The notes under the pieces: generated by a model
Told to the model about the DNA's origin: nothing
What the model saw: the letters and a program-made list of their open reading frames with translations, nothing else
The model's database searches: none
Part shown: one piece after another, positions 15,176 to 22,885 of the stretch
Position numbering within the stretch: the first letter of the stretch is position 1
How the letters are laid out: every line of letters begins with the position of its first letter
Source: Parafannyhessea sp902761955
GTDB lineage: Bacteria > Actinomycetota > Coriobacteriia > Coriobacteriales > Atopobiaceae
Direction: 5' to 3'
Assembly (NCBI GenBank): GCA_902761955.1
Contig: CACWMM010000021.1
Span: 1-25,518 of the forward strand
Length of the DNA: 25,518 nucleotides
Translations under genes and position numbers: made by a program

Positions 15176-16714
15176 ATGAGAAAAGGTTCCGGCGTTAACC
15201 AACGAAGAGCTGGCGCCGTGCTCTCCTACGTGGCGCTCGTCGTGAACGCCGTCACCACCTTCATCTACACTCCGCTCATCCTCTCGTTCCTCACGACGAG
15301 CGAGTACGGCGTCTACCAGCTCATCGGCTCCATCATCGCCTATCTCGGCGTGATGGACATGGGCCTCTCCACCACGCTCTCGCGCTTCTACGTGGAGGCG
15401 AGGGTCAAGGAGGGCAAGGCCCACGTCGAGAACCTGCTCGCGATGGCGGCCGTGATCTACAGCGTGCTCACGGCGCTCTCGGTCGTGGTCGGTATCGCCT
15501 TCGACCTCCTGCTTCCCATGCTGTTCGGACAATCCTTCACACCGGGGGAGCTCGAGCTCGCCCACCAGATGATGCTCCTCGTGCTGCTCAACTGCGTGGT
15601 CGTGCTGCCTGGCAACTACTTCCTTGCCGTCATCAACGCAAACGAGCGCTTCATCTTCGCACGCACGCTGCGCATCGCGCGCTACCTCCTGCAGTTCGCC
15701 GGCGTCATCGCCGTCCTCTGCCTCGGGCAGGGTGCCATCGGCGTGCTCGCCGTGCAGGTGGCGCTCAACTTCCTGGCCGACGTTGCCTACGTCGCCTACT
15801 ACCGCGGCAGGTTCCATGTGAAGGCGAGGCTCCACCACTGGGACAAGAGGCTCCTGCTCCACATCTTCTCGTTCTCCGGATACATTCTGCTCAATATGGT
15901 CTTCGACCAGATTTTCTGGAAAACGGGGCAGGTCGTGCTCGGCGCCGTGGTGAGTGCCGCGGCGGTGGGCGTCTACGGCATCGCTACCCAGCTCATCACC
16001 TCGGGCTACATGGAGGTCTCGACTGGCGTCACCTCGGTGTTCCTGCCCAAGCTCACGGCCATGAGCGCCAGGACCGACGACATGACCGAGATCAACGGCC
16101 TCTTCGACCGCATCGGCCACATCCAGGCACTGCTCGTCTGGGGCATATGCGCAGGCTTTGCCTGCATAGGCCAGGAGTTCATCTACGTCTGGGCCGGGCC
16201 GGAGTACGGCGAGGCCTTCTGGGCAACGCTGATTCTGATGCTGGGCCTCAACGTCTCGCTCGTGCAGAACCTCGGCATCTCCGTACTGCAAGCCAAGGAC
16301 AAGCAGGGCTTTAGGGCCATCATTTACATCGTTATTGCCGTACTCGATTTGCTCGTGTCTATCCCAGTTTCAGCAGAGTTCGGCGTCATCGGCTGTGCAG
16401 TTACTGCCGCTGTCTTCCTTTTTATTGGAACTGGCCCCATCATGAACTGGTACTACCATACAAAGATTGGTATCGACATTCCAAAGTTTTGGCATGAAGT
16501 GATTCCGGTTCTAATTCCGGCGGTGCTGACGGCAAGTGCAACGCTTGGATTCTCGGCACTCACTAGGCTTGGACCTTCCTATGGAAGCATTTTGATAAAG
16601 TGTCTCTTCTTCGTTGTTGTTTACTTTGCACTTTGCTGGAAGTGGTTCTTTACGGACTACGAGCGCGGGATTATTCGTGGCACATTTCACAAGTTTTCGA
16701 GGAAGAAGGCATAG
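15176..16714 (+). CDS. wzx: Wzx-type polysaccharide flippase
   Basis: This is a MOP-superfamily exporter of about 512 residues with some 12-14 membrane helices; conserved features include the N-terminal YTPLILSFLTTSEYGVYQL and GVMDMGLSTTLSRFYVE. It moves lipid-linked repeat units across the membrane for Wzy. ATG 15176 has GAGAGG (15166-15171) upstream; ATG 15164 is a four-codon-longer alternative lacking a ribosome site. Bases to about 16300 are strongly GC-rich; the last 400 are clearly less so, the same mosaic pattern as in wzy. The next gene starts two bases after the stop. Confidence 0.92.
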   Translation: MRKGSGVNQRRAGAVLSYVALVVNAVTTFIYTPLILSFLTTSEYGVYQLIGSIIAYLGVMDMGLSTTLSRFYVEARVKEGKAHVENLLAMAAVIYSVLTALSVVVGIAFDLLLPMLFGQSFTPGELELAHQMMLLVLLNCVVVLPGNYFLAVINANERFIFARTLRIARYLLQFAGVIAVLCLGQGAIGVLAVQVALNFLADVAYVAYYRGRFHVKARLHHWDKRLLLHIFSFSGYILLNMVFDQIFWKTGQVVLGAVVSAAAVGVYGIATQLITSGYMEVSTGVTSVFLPKLTAMSARTDDMTEINGLFDRIGHIQALLVWGICAGFACIGQEFIYVWAGPEYGEAFWATLILMLGLNVSLVQNLGISVLQAKDKQGFRAIIYIVIAVLDLLVSIPVSAEFGVIGCAVTAAVFLFIGTGPIMNWYYHTKIGIDIPKFWHEVIPVLIPAVLTASATLGFSALTRLGPSYGSILIKCLFFVVVYFALCWKWFFTDYERGIIRGTFHKFSRKKA

Positions 16715-16716
16715 CG

Positions 16717-17901
16717 GTGGACGAGAGAACCAAAAGCCCGTCTATCTCAGGCGTGGGGGATCGTTGCTGTGGTTGTGGATCCTGTGCGGCAGTGTGCCCC
16801 GTCTCGTGTCTAAGAATGAAACCTGATTCCTGTGGATTCGTCCACCCCCGTTATGAAAGTGGTTGTATAGGCTGCGGAAAGTGCGCGAAGGCTTGTCCGG
16901 TGCTCGCTGTTGGTCGTGAGGATCGAGCCCTCTCTATAACTTGGGCAAAGGCTAAGGATGACGGACTGCGAGATCGCTCTTCCTCTGGTGCGGTTTTTGG
17001 ACTGCTTGCCAAGCATGTTCTCGATGGGGGTGGAGCGGTTTATGGTGCTGCCTTTTCGGGAGACTGCAGGGCGGTGAAGCATGTGCGTGTGGACAGCAAA
17101 GACGAGCTTGATGCTGTAATGCGGTCTAAGTATGTGCAGAGTTATGTTGGCGTTGATGTCTACGAAGGCGTTGAGGGCGACCTGGATAGTGGCAAACAGG
17201 TTCTTTTTGCTGGCACCGCTTGTCAGAACGCTGGCATACGGAACTACCTCTCGTTGAAGAAGGTCCCCATGGCGAACCTGCTTCTTGTAGAAGTGATATG
17301 TCATGGCGTCCCCTCGCCAAAGCTTTGGTCAGAGTGGCTTGATTATGTTTCGAGCGGAGTGAGTTCTGAAGTTGACGAAGTCAACTTCAGAAGTAAGTCA
17401 ACCGGATGGTTGACCTACTCCGTCGCGTACTTCGTCGCGACGGAGAAAGTTCGGAGTGACGAAAACTCTCGTGACTGGTATATGAGAGCGTTTTTGCAGA
17501 ATGCCTCTCTCAGAGAAAGCTGCCTGAATTGCCCTGCGAAACGTTGCTGCGGTAGCGACCTGACTTTGGGTGACTTTTGGGGTGTGCAGGAAATTCATCC
17601 CGAGATTTTTGACAGGCTTGGTGTGTCGGCTGTTATCTGCAATACCGAGAAGGGTATCGCCGCGCTCGATGCCGTGTATGGCTCCCTCGAGATGGGCCCT
17701 TCCTCGATTGAGGAAGTAGTTCCGGGCAATCCGTCCCTGGTCCGCAGCGTGAAGCCATATGTTGGGCGAGAAGAGTTTTTGACAGACGTTGCCAGCGGCA
17801 TGGCAATTGATGATCTCATGCGGAAATGGACCTTCGGGCCATCGCTAAAGCAGAAGGTTAGAGGGAAGCTATCTGGGTTGAAGCACAGGCTGCTGGGGTA
17901 G
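16717..17901 (+). CDS. FrhB/FdhB-like iron-sulfur protein of polysaccharide locus
   Basis: The 394-residue protein starts with two 4Fe-4S ferredoxin clusters, CCGCGSCAAVCP and CIGCGKCAKACP, followed by the coenzyme F420 hydrogenase/dehydrogenase beta-subunit N and C domains (SSGAVFGLLAKHVL, LFAGTACQNAGIRNYL, VEVICHGVPSP, FRSKSTGW) and another Cys motif CLNCPAKRCCGSDLTLGDFWG. Family members occur in surface-polysaccharide loci next to pyruvyltransferases; a redox or ketal-modifying role is suspected but unproven. GTG 16717 (AGAAGG seven bases upstream) is preferred over upstream in-frame starts inside wzx. It is the last gene of the locus. Bases 17364-17476 contain four consecutive inverted repeats (see findings). 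Confidence 0.88.
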   Translation: MDERTKSPSISGVGDRCCGCGSCAAVCPVSCLRMKPDSCGFVHPRYESGCIGCGKCAKACPVLAVGREDRALSITWAKAKDDGLRDRSSSGAVFGLLAKHVLDGGGAVYGAAFSGDCRAVKHVRVDSKDELDAVMRSKYVQSYVGVDVYEGVEGDLDSGKQVLFAGTACQNAGIRNYLSLKKVPMANLLLVEVICHGVPSPKLWSEWLDYVSSGVSSEVDEVNFRSKSTGWLTYSVAYFVATEKVRSDENSRDWYMRAFLQNASLRESCLNCPAKRCCGSDLTLGDFWGVQEIHPEIFDRLGVSAVICNTEKGIAALDAVYGSLEMGPSSIEEVVPGNPSLVRSVKPYVGREEFLTDVASGMAIDDLMRKWTFGPSLKQKVRGKLSGLKHRLLG

Positions 17902-18318
17902 GGTAGTCAAGAATCTTGCATACTTTCCGACAGTTCCCTTGGCCCGCCTGGTGGGCCTTGGGCCGGCGGTGCGCTCACATTGCTCTGTGCCGACCACGCC
18001 ATCGGCTTTCTTCTCGAGCGGCTCCTCAGCATATCCTCGATGGTCTGACGGACTGGATCCTTCAGGCCCCTCTTTGAGCTCTTCTCACTTAATGCTACGA
18101 CTGACTCGGGCATGCACTCCTGCATGCTGCTTGTTTCGGCAGCTTGAATCATACCGTGACGGACCTTGCCCACATTGCTATCGGGCCTCCTCAATTTGGC
18201 GTTTTGAGGATGCGTTGCGTATTATCGACGTCGCGTAGTTGTCAACATGCGACTATGGCGATAGATTTCGGAAATCTGCTTGAGTTGCTTGCTTGCCCAC
18301 CCATTGAAAGGCCAATTG
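17902..18318. other. Decayed intergenic region after polysaccharide locus
   Basis: Apart from the transposase remnant I see only small symmetric sequences: CAAGAATCTTG (17908-17918) just after the last polysaccharide gene, a CCTCAA/TTGAGG hairpin (18189-18209) and the 15-bp palindrome AGATTTCGGAAATCT (18263-18277). None has a T-run typical of a terminator, and no tRNA is visible. Confidence 0.5.
17926..18194 (-). pseudogene. Decayed IS256 (Mutator)-type transposase fragment
   Basis: On the minus strand one frame reads LKDPVRQTIEDML (about 18064-18026); shifting by one base continues as LEKKADGVVG then TEQCERTAGPRP and TRRAKG (about 18017-17940). Together these resemble the N-terminal region of IS256-family transposases, where a helical segment is followed by a motif like LEAEADxxxGAxRYERTxxRxxxRxG. 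The frame change, the substitutions and the absence of the rest of the gene show that it is dead. It marks the border between the polysaccharide locus and the accessory genes. Recognition is by eye and should be tested by a translated search. Confidence 0.5.
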
Positions 18319-18843
18319 TCAGCCGTTCATTAACGAAGTGACCAAGTATTTTAACTTCTTGCTCTGTAACAGCGTTTCGAATATCTCTTTGAGATTGTTT
18401 TGAGAACCGATTTCGATGCTGTGCCTCTTGTCATCCGGCATTTCGTATCCTGACAGCGATTCCCGCACATCGTGGTATACGCCTTCGTCCACGGTCATGG
18501 TGATTGGGAAGTAGGGCGTGATTGTAAGTTCGAACAGGGCAAACCGGTATGAGTCGTTCAATATATCAAACACGTATTCTTCCTCTTTATACAGGCTGTT
18601 AGCATCTTTATGCTGGTCATTACTCGGTTTATATGCAGTCGCCTTGACTATTTCGCTCGCCATTCCAACTATCCCGGCGTATGTTGTGTAGTCGCTCTGC
18701 TTATGGAACTTTGCGAGCACCTTTCCGTTCGTTGCCTGACCCAGTTGTCCTGCGGCTGTTGTTAGAAAAGGCATCACTTGGTCCGTAGTTTCATCGGTTT
18801 GGTCTTTTAGGAGATCGGACCAGATATTCTTACTTTCGGTCAT
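18319..18843 (-). CDS. Hypothetical protein, paired with EEP-fold enzyme
   Basis: I do not recognise this 174-residue soluble protein. It is acidic and mixed helix/strand, with no membrane segment or Cys/His metal cluster. ATG 18843 is chosen over GTG 18852 because the AAAGGA site fits it better. Its start lies 15 bases after the stop of the EEP-fold gene on the same strand, so the two form an operon and the product may be a partner, inhibitor or immunity-type companion of that enzyme (inference). Codon use is clearly less GC-rich than the polysaccharide genes, indicating transfer. Confidence 0.7.
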   Translation of the reverse strand: MTESKNIWSDLLKDQTDETTDQVMPFLTTAAGQLGQATNGKVLAKFHKQSDYTTYAGIVGMASEIVKATAYKPSNDQHKDANSLYKEEEYVFDILNDSYRFALFELTITPYFPITMTVDEGVYHDVRESLSGYEMPDDKRHSIEIGSQNNLKEIFETLLQSKKLKYLVTSLMNG

Positions 18844-18858
18844 AGATGACACATCCTT

Positions 18859-19647
18859 TCATCGAATTGTGACGAAGAGGGGAAGATGATCGCTGATGCA
18901 TTTCTTCGGCCCGATTTGCGCTAACAGGTTCGTGTCCCCAATCGACCTCATGTATTCCACGTCTGCAACCTTATCCATCAGGCTTGGACTGACGAGCACC
19001 TGGTCTAGGCAGTTCCAATGCGGTCCGGTGGTCGGTGAGCTCAAATAAAACGAGCCATACATCTTGGGGTCCTCGGATAACCAGTTAAGGATTGGGTTAT
19101 ATAGGTATTCGAATTCGTGGCCTCGCCAAGTTCTCTTACGAGTTTTCCTAATGACATCCTTGAAAAGAACGGCGTTGAAAGCGTCTGGCTGTAATAGCTC
19201 CGAATCATAGGGATTTGCGTTTAAATCACCGATGATGACGATGTCTTCGCAGCCTTTAGATTTTTCGATAGCGCGGACCATTGCCATCAGCTGGCGAATC
19301 TCATACATTCTTGCAGAAGAGTCAGGGTCGGATCTCTTGTCTGGTAGGTGAGTCATTGCGATGACGAAGCTCTTTCTGCTCCCATCTTTTATAACGTTGA
19401 TGCTGTGTCTCGATTGCTCGTGTGTATATTGGCACTTCAGATTCGATTTCATGATCGACTTGATTTTGTCGCAGCCTCCCTGTGATGGGCCCTCGCGGTA
19501 CTCTGGACCCAATGTGTCGACTATGGCTTTGGCATCAATTCCACCGTGCTCTGCGAGCATTGCGATATCTGTGTCCTTCTCCTTGATTGCGCGTATTGCC
19601 AATTCTGTATTGTCGTGATGTGCAAGGTTCCAGAACAACAGGTTCAT
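18859..19647 (-). CDS. Endonuclease/exonuclease/phosphatase (EEP) fold protein
   Basis: This 262-residue metal-dependent hydrolase family member has the EEP motifs in order: MNLLFWNLAHHD at the N-terminus (Asn), MLAEHGG near 28-34 (catalytic Glu), AMTHLPDKR near 97, IIGDLNANP near 138-146 (Asp and Asn), LDQVLVS near 215 and CISDHLPLF near 249-257 (Asp-His). Substrates in the family range from DNA to phospholipids and nucleotides. ATG 19647 is preferred over the upstream in-frame ATG 19677 because AAGAGGC precedes it and the conserved beta-strand begins there. It is first in an operon with the unknown gene. All catalytic residues look intact. A nuclease role in defence is possible but not shown. 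Confidence 0.85.
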   Translation of the reverse strand: MNLLFWNLAHHDNTELAIRAIKEKDTDIAMLAEHGGIDAKAIVDTLGPEYREGPSQGGCDKIKSIMKSNLKCQYTHEQSRHSINVIKDGSRKSFVIAMTHLPDKRSDPDSSARMYEIRQLMAMVRAIEKSKGCEDIVIIGDLNANPYDSELLQPDAFNAVLFKDVIRKTRKRTWRGHEFEYLYNPILNWLSEDPKMYGSFYLSSPTTGPHWNCLDQVLVSPSLMDKVADVEYMRSIGDTNLLAQIGPKKCISDHLPLFVTIR

Positions 19648-20369
19648 TCGTCTGCCTCTTGGGAAACGTTCTTCCATTAAAGAGTTAGAACAAGTATAAG
19701 ACTGATTTTAAGAACGAGCTATATGTCCATTGCTTGGGTAGTTTACTGCTTGCGATATCGCTAGCTGATTCGCGCTTACTATGTCCCCGTGTGTGGTTGA
19801 GATTTCTTCATTGGTGAGGACGCGTCTGTCCTTCTCTGAGATGTCGCATGTGACGCATTGCGAAGAATCCCGTACCGATACGGCTGCGGAAATCGCGCGC
19901 TTAAGAGTGCTTAGTCGTCCGAGAGAAGGGCAGTACATCCGTGGAGAGTGACATCGACGGCGCGGCGCAGGCGCAGTAATTAAATATCATTGCGCGACAA
20001 CTGCGCAGCCCTTATTGCACATAAATAGCATGGCTCGCACAGCTTCGATTTCATCGCCATGGACGCCGAGGAGCTCGTCTTCGTGAACAATCAAGTGCGG
20101 GGGGCTATGACATGCTCAAGGTAGAGCCCGACCAAGAGCGCCTCGAGCGCATTGCGGTGGCCTCCCTCGACGCAGCCGAGGTGTAGGTCCTTATCAGCAT
20201 CCGCTGCGACATCGTAGGCCTTTTCGTAACGGGGTTCGATAAGGCGCTACTTCGCCATTACAAGAATGTCTTCACGCCGGGAGATGATCCTAAAGCGGCT
20301 GCCCGGCCTTAGGGCTCGAGACAGGGCTGCGTTCGTCTTTTGCTAGTCAATTTGAACAAGGCGATATCG
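19648..20369. other. Decayed spacer between accessory operons
   Basis: No intact gene is convincing here. A 76-codon minus-strand frame (19708-19938) has no recognisable features. A broken yraN-like gene occupies about 20041-20312 on the + strand (separate entry). The 12-mer GCGATATCGCTA occurs at 19752-19763 and again at 20361-20372, bracketing the stretch. TGCGCGACAACTGCGCA (about 19990-20006) is a small inverted repeat. I see no tRNA. Confidence 0.5.
20041..20312 (+). pseudogene. yraN: Broken YraN/UPF0102-family nuclease gene
   Basis: Read with one frameshift and one stop, this stretch resembles a YraN (UPF0102) protein: SFDFIAMDAEELVFVNNQVR matches the family's DxIAxDxxxLVFVEVKxR strand pair; then, after a one-base shift in the G6 run at 20099-20104, KVEPDQERLERIAVASL; then TAG at 20184; then SIRCDIVGLFV and ALLRHYKNVF, like the family's C-terminal RFDVVxV...RxxLRHHxNAF. 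The start of the domain is missing, and the catalytic EVK is replaced by NNQ. It is the only plus-strand gene relic in the island. Recognition is by eye. Confidence 0.55.
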
Positions 20370-21218
20370 CTAATCCGGCAACCTTAAGCCAGGTCCCAAA
20401 ACCAGCCGCTCTGTAGCTACGTTTCGAGACCGTGCCGCGCTGTAGCCAATCTTTATCTCGCCTATCGTTATTGCCCAATCATCAGACGGAGCGTAGAGTT
20501 CATCTACTAAATCATCGGTATCGTAAGTGACCATCCAGTTTCCGTCATATGATCGTATACGGTGCGATAGCATTCTGTGATCGTTATCATTGAAGCTGTT
20601 TTCGTAGAGTCCCGGCCCCTTTTGCACATACGGAGGATCAAGATATAGTAAAGAGTTCTTGCCTAGCTTGGGTGCGATGTCTTTCATAAAGTCAAGCACG
20701 TCAAAGTTATACAGTTCGATATCGTTGCGACGCGCAGAAATCTCCAACACTTTCTTGCACAGGGCACTCCGATTGAATCTTGCGTCAATCTTGTAGATAC
20801 CAGATTGCGCCTTCCCACCAATAACGCCACCGGTAAGTATTCCGGAACGGTTCGTTCGATTGAGGAAGAATGCCGCTTTTCCGAGCTCAAGCGAGGGATT
20901 GCCAGAAGCTCTGTATATTTCACGCGCTGCATACCAGTGATCCATATCAAGCGGCACAGTCTCGATAAAAGAGCAAAGTTCTTCGGGGTGATACACGACA
21001 GCATCCCAGATACTGTAAACAGCGGGGTCGAAATCGTTCAAAACAACTTTTGAAACGTCTCCTTGTAAGAGGAGTTTCATGGCCAAGCCCGCTCCACCGC
21101 AGAACGCCTCCGCATACGTGCACTCACGAAGTTCGTTTGCTTCCAGTAGCGAAACAAGAAATGGATAGATTTTTGACTTGCCACCAGGGAATCTCAATGG
21201 CGTACGAGTCGCGGGCAT
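20370..21218 (-). CDS. D12-class N6-adenine DNA methyltransferase
   Basis: Dam-like enzymes transfer a methyl group from S-adenosylmethionine to adenine. The 282-residue product has motif X FPGGKSK (10-16), motif I AEAFCGGAGLAM (36-47) for cofactor binding, FLNRTNRSG with its conserved Asn-Arg, and the catalytic motif IV LYLDPPYVQKGPGLY near 191-205. ATG 21218 follows GGGGAGG by seven bases; the longer TTG start at 21236 would overlap that site. It is third in a minus-strand operon, 53 bases after the ATPase gene. No dedicated restriction endonuclease is adjacent, so it may mark self DNA for the ATPase/ParB-like pair (inference). The target sequence cannot be read directly. Confidence 0.9.
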   Translation of the reverse strand: MPATRTPLRFPGGKSKIYPFLVSLLEANELRECTYAEAFCGGAGLAMKLLLQGDVSKVVLNDFDPAVYSIWDAVVYHPEELCSFIETVPLDMDHWYAAREIYRASGNPSLELGKAAFFLNRTNRSGILTGGVIGGKAQSGIYKIDARFNRSALCKKVLEISARRNDIELYNFDVLDFMKDIAPKLGKNSLLYLDPPYVQKGPGLYENSFNDNDHRMLSHRIRSYDGNWMVTYDTDDLVDELYAPSDDWAITIGEIKIGYSAARSRNVATERLVLGPGLRLPD

Positions 21219-21271
21219 GGCTGCACCTCCCCTCAAGCGCGATAATGCCTTGTAATATATTAGAGTTTTTC

Positions 21272-22873
21272 TTACCGCTTGGTCATAGGCATGGGGTCAG
21301 CTGATGTCCTCCGTGCCACCATATTGTATGCATCGGTGAATTGCTCAGTAAACGTTTGAGCTTCATTGGGGTTGGCGTTCACCCAGCACTTAATTACGCC
21401 CGCTAGGTGGAAGTCGTTCTCACATGCCCTAAACCAATTTTTGTATTGATTTCTTTCATCGTCGCCAGTGTATGTGGATGGTCCATTCTCATCTATTGAT
21501 CTCCATGTGTATCCATACTGATTAAGACCGTCCCATACAGGGTCGCTTTCTTCAGCGTTCTCCAGATATTCCCAGATGATCTGCTCTGGCCGCACGCTTC
21601 CGGGAAGCTTCACAATGTTCTTAGCTTCATTTCGATAATGCTTCGGTATCTTTTCTATACTCTCTTGTGAAACGTCTCCATCAAATACAACAATCCTGTC
21701 CTTCATATATGGGTAATCATGTGTGTATAAATGTATGAGAGTTTCGCATCCAAATGCAGCATCAATGAAGTTGACACGTGAAATCAGTTCTGGACAAGAT
21801 GTCTCGATGATTTCATTCATGATCCATCTTGCCTCGTCGTCCTCGGAGAAGACTCCTACTCTAGGTGACTGTCCACCCGGTCCTCTAACAAATAGATCGT
21901 TTGCCATTGTGTGCCACGATGGATTTTGCTTTACTTCCAGTTTTCTATTCGCATCGGTGAGATAGGCGATTTCAATATCACTGGTACCATTGTTGGTCCG
22001 ATGGCCTGCTTTGTCCACAAGTTCCTCAAGCACCACTGTGCTATGCGTTGTGAACACAACTTGGAAGCCGCATTTCCCAGTCTCTTTTAATAATAAATTA
22101 ACCAACCTGCGTTGCGCCGCAGGATGCAAAGTCGCATCAATCTCATCAATTAGCAGTAGGCCACCATCCCACGCATCGCCCATCTGGCGTTTTAACCTCT
22201 TAAACGAAAGAACCGCCATGAGTATCTGCCCGAGATTATCCTGGCCGGCAGAGTTTTCTGATGGATCATATTTATCAGTCTTAACTCCAGTGCCGTGTTT
22301 TCTCGAATGAGCAACATCAAAGCTGCTTACGTCCTTAATTTTAGTCGTGCGGATGCTGAGTATCGTTTTATAGTTATCAATAAACCAATCACGATCCTTG
22401 TCCTCAGTCCACCTTTGCCGATGGAATGACAAAGTTCCTTCAGGTGCTTCTCCAAGCGGATAGAGCCTCGAAAGGCCGAGGTAAATTACAGGGGACTCAA
22501 TCTTTGCCGAAGATACTTTGCCATCAGGAAGCTTTCGCTGAGGAATAATTCGGAACCTCGTATTATCATTCTGCCAAGAGGTCCTAAACCCCGCTGTGTA
22601 CTGATTCCCATGCTCCACATAATCAAGTCGCAATTTCTTACGAGGCGGATCGTATATTGGACTGCCGGAAAAGAGCTCAGACCACTCACCTTTGAAAGGC
22701 TTATCCATATACGTTTTGTATCCGCTCAAAGCAGACGAGTTGGCTAATAAGCCCAATATGGTCGATTTGCCAGTACCGTTATTGCCGGCAATGGCAGTAA
22801 CCTTGTTTCCGATGACGACCTCGCAGTCTTTGAATTGCCGAAAGTCGTCGATGTGAAGTCGCAAAGCCTTCAT
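21272..22873 (-). CDS. ABC/OLD-type AAA ATPase with TOPRIM-like C-terminus
   Basis: The 533-residue protein has an N-terminal RecF/OLD-like start (LRLHIDDFRQFKDCEVVIGN), Walker A GNNGTGKST (about 30-38), an ABC signature-like SAGQDNLGQILMAVLSFKRL near 212, Walker B LLLIDEIDATLHPAAQ near 238-253 and the H-loop FTTHST near 273. After about residue 335 comes a second domain with FSEDDEARWIM near 341 and VVFDGDV near 393-399; the acidic Glu followed by a D-x-D is the pattern of a TOPRIM (DUF4435-like) nuclease domain. The order resembles OLD nucleases, GajA and PARIS-type proteins. Start ATG 22873 has TAGGAGG upstream and lies 12 bases after the ParB-like gene. The TOPRIM reading is by eye. Confidence 0.85.
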   Translation of the reverse strand: MKALRLHIDDFRQFKDCEVVIGNKVTAIAGNNGTGKSTILGLLANSSALSGYKTYMDKPFKGEWSELFSGSPIYDPPRKKLRLDYVEHGNQYTAGFRTSWQNDNTRFRIIPQRKLPDGKVSSAKIESPVIYLGLSRLYPLGEAPEGTLSFHRQRWTEDKDRDWFIDNYKTILSIRTTKIKDVSSFDVAHSRKHGTGVKTDKYDPSENSAGQDNLGQILMAVLSFKRLKRQMGDAWDGGLLLIDEIDATLHPAAQRRLVNLLLKETGKCGFQVVFTTHSTVVLEELVDKAGHRTNNGTSDIEIAYLTDANRKLEVKQNPSWHTMANDLFVRGPGGQSPRVGVFSEDDEARWIMNEIIETSCPELISRVNFIDAAFGCETLIHLYTHDYPYMKDRIVVFDGDVSQESIEKIPKHYRNEAKNIVKLPGSVRPEQIIWEYLENAEESDPVWDGLNQYGYTWRSIDENGPSTYTGDDERNQYKNWFRACENDFHLAGVIKCWVNANPNEAQTFTEQFTDAYNMVARRTSADPMPMTKR

Positions 22874-22885
22874 CCGATATGCCTC

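Noticed and set aside
15107..16291. 394-codon open frame on the minus strand
   Set aside because: A mirror of the wzx gene, rich in His/Glu/Asp, and it stops being open where GC falls, as expected of a composition artefact.
19708..19938. 76-codon minus-strand gene
   Set aside because: No ribosome site, no recognisable family, and it lies in a stretch with other decayed sequence, so I do not call it.
17902..20369. tRNA-associated integration site
   Set aside because: I looked for T-loop and acceptor-stem patterns; a GGTTCGATAA near 20233 lacks a matching cloverleaf.
20370..21218. Ordinary type II restriction-modification pair
   Set aside because: No separate restriction endonuclease gene adjoins the methyltransferase; the neighbours are the ATPase and ParB-like genes.
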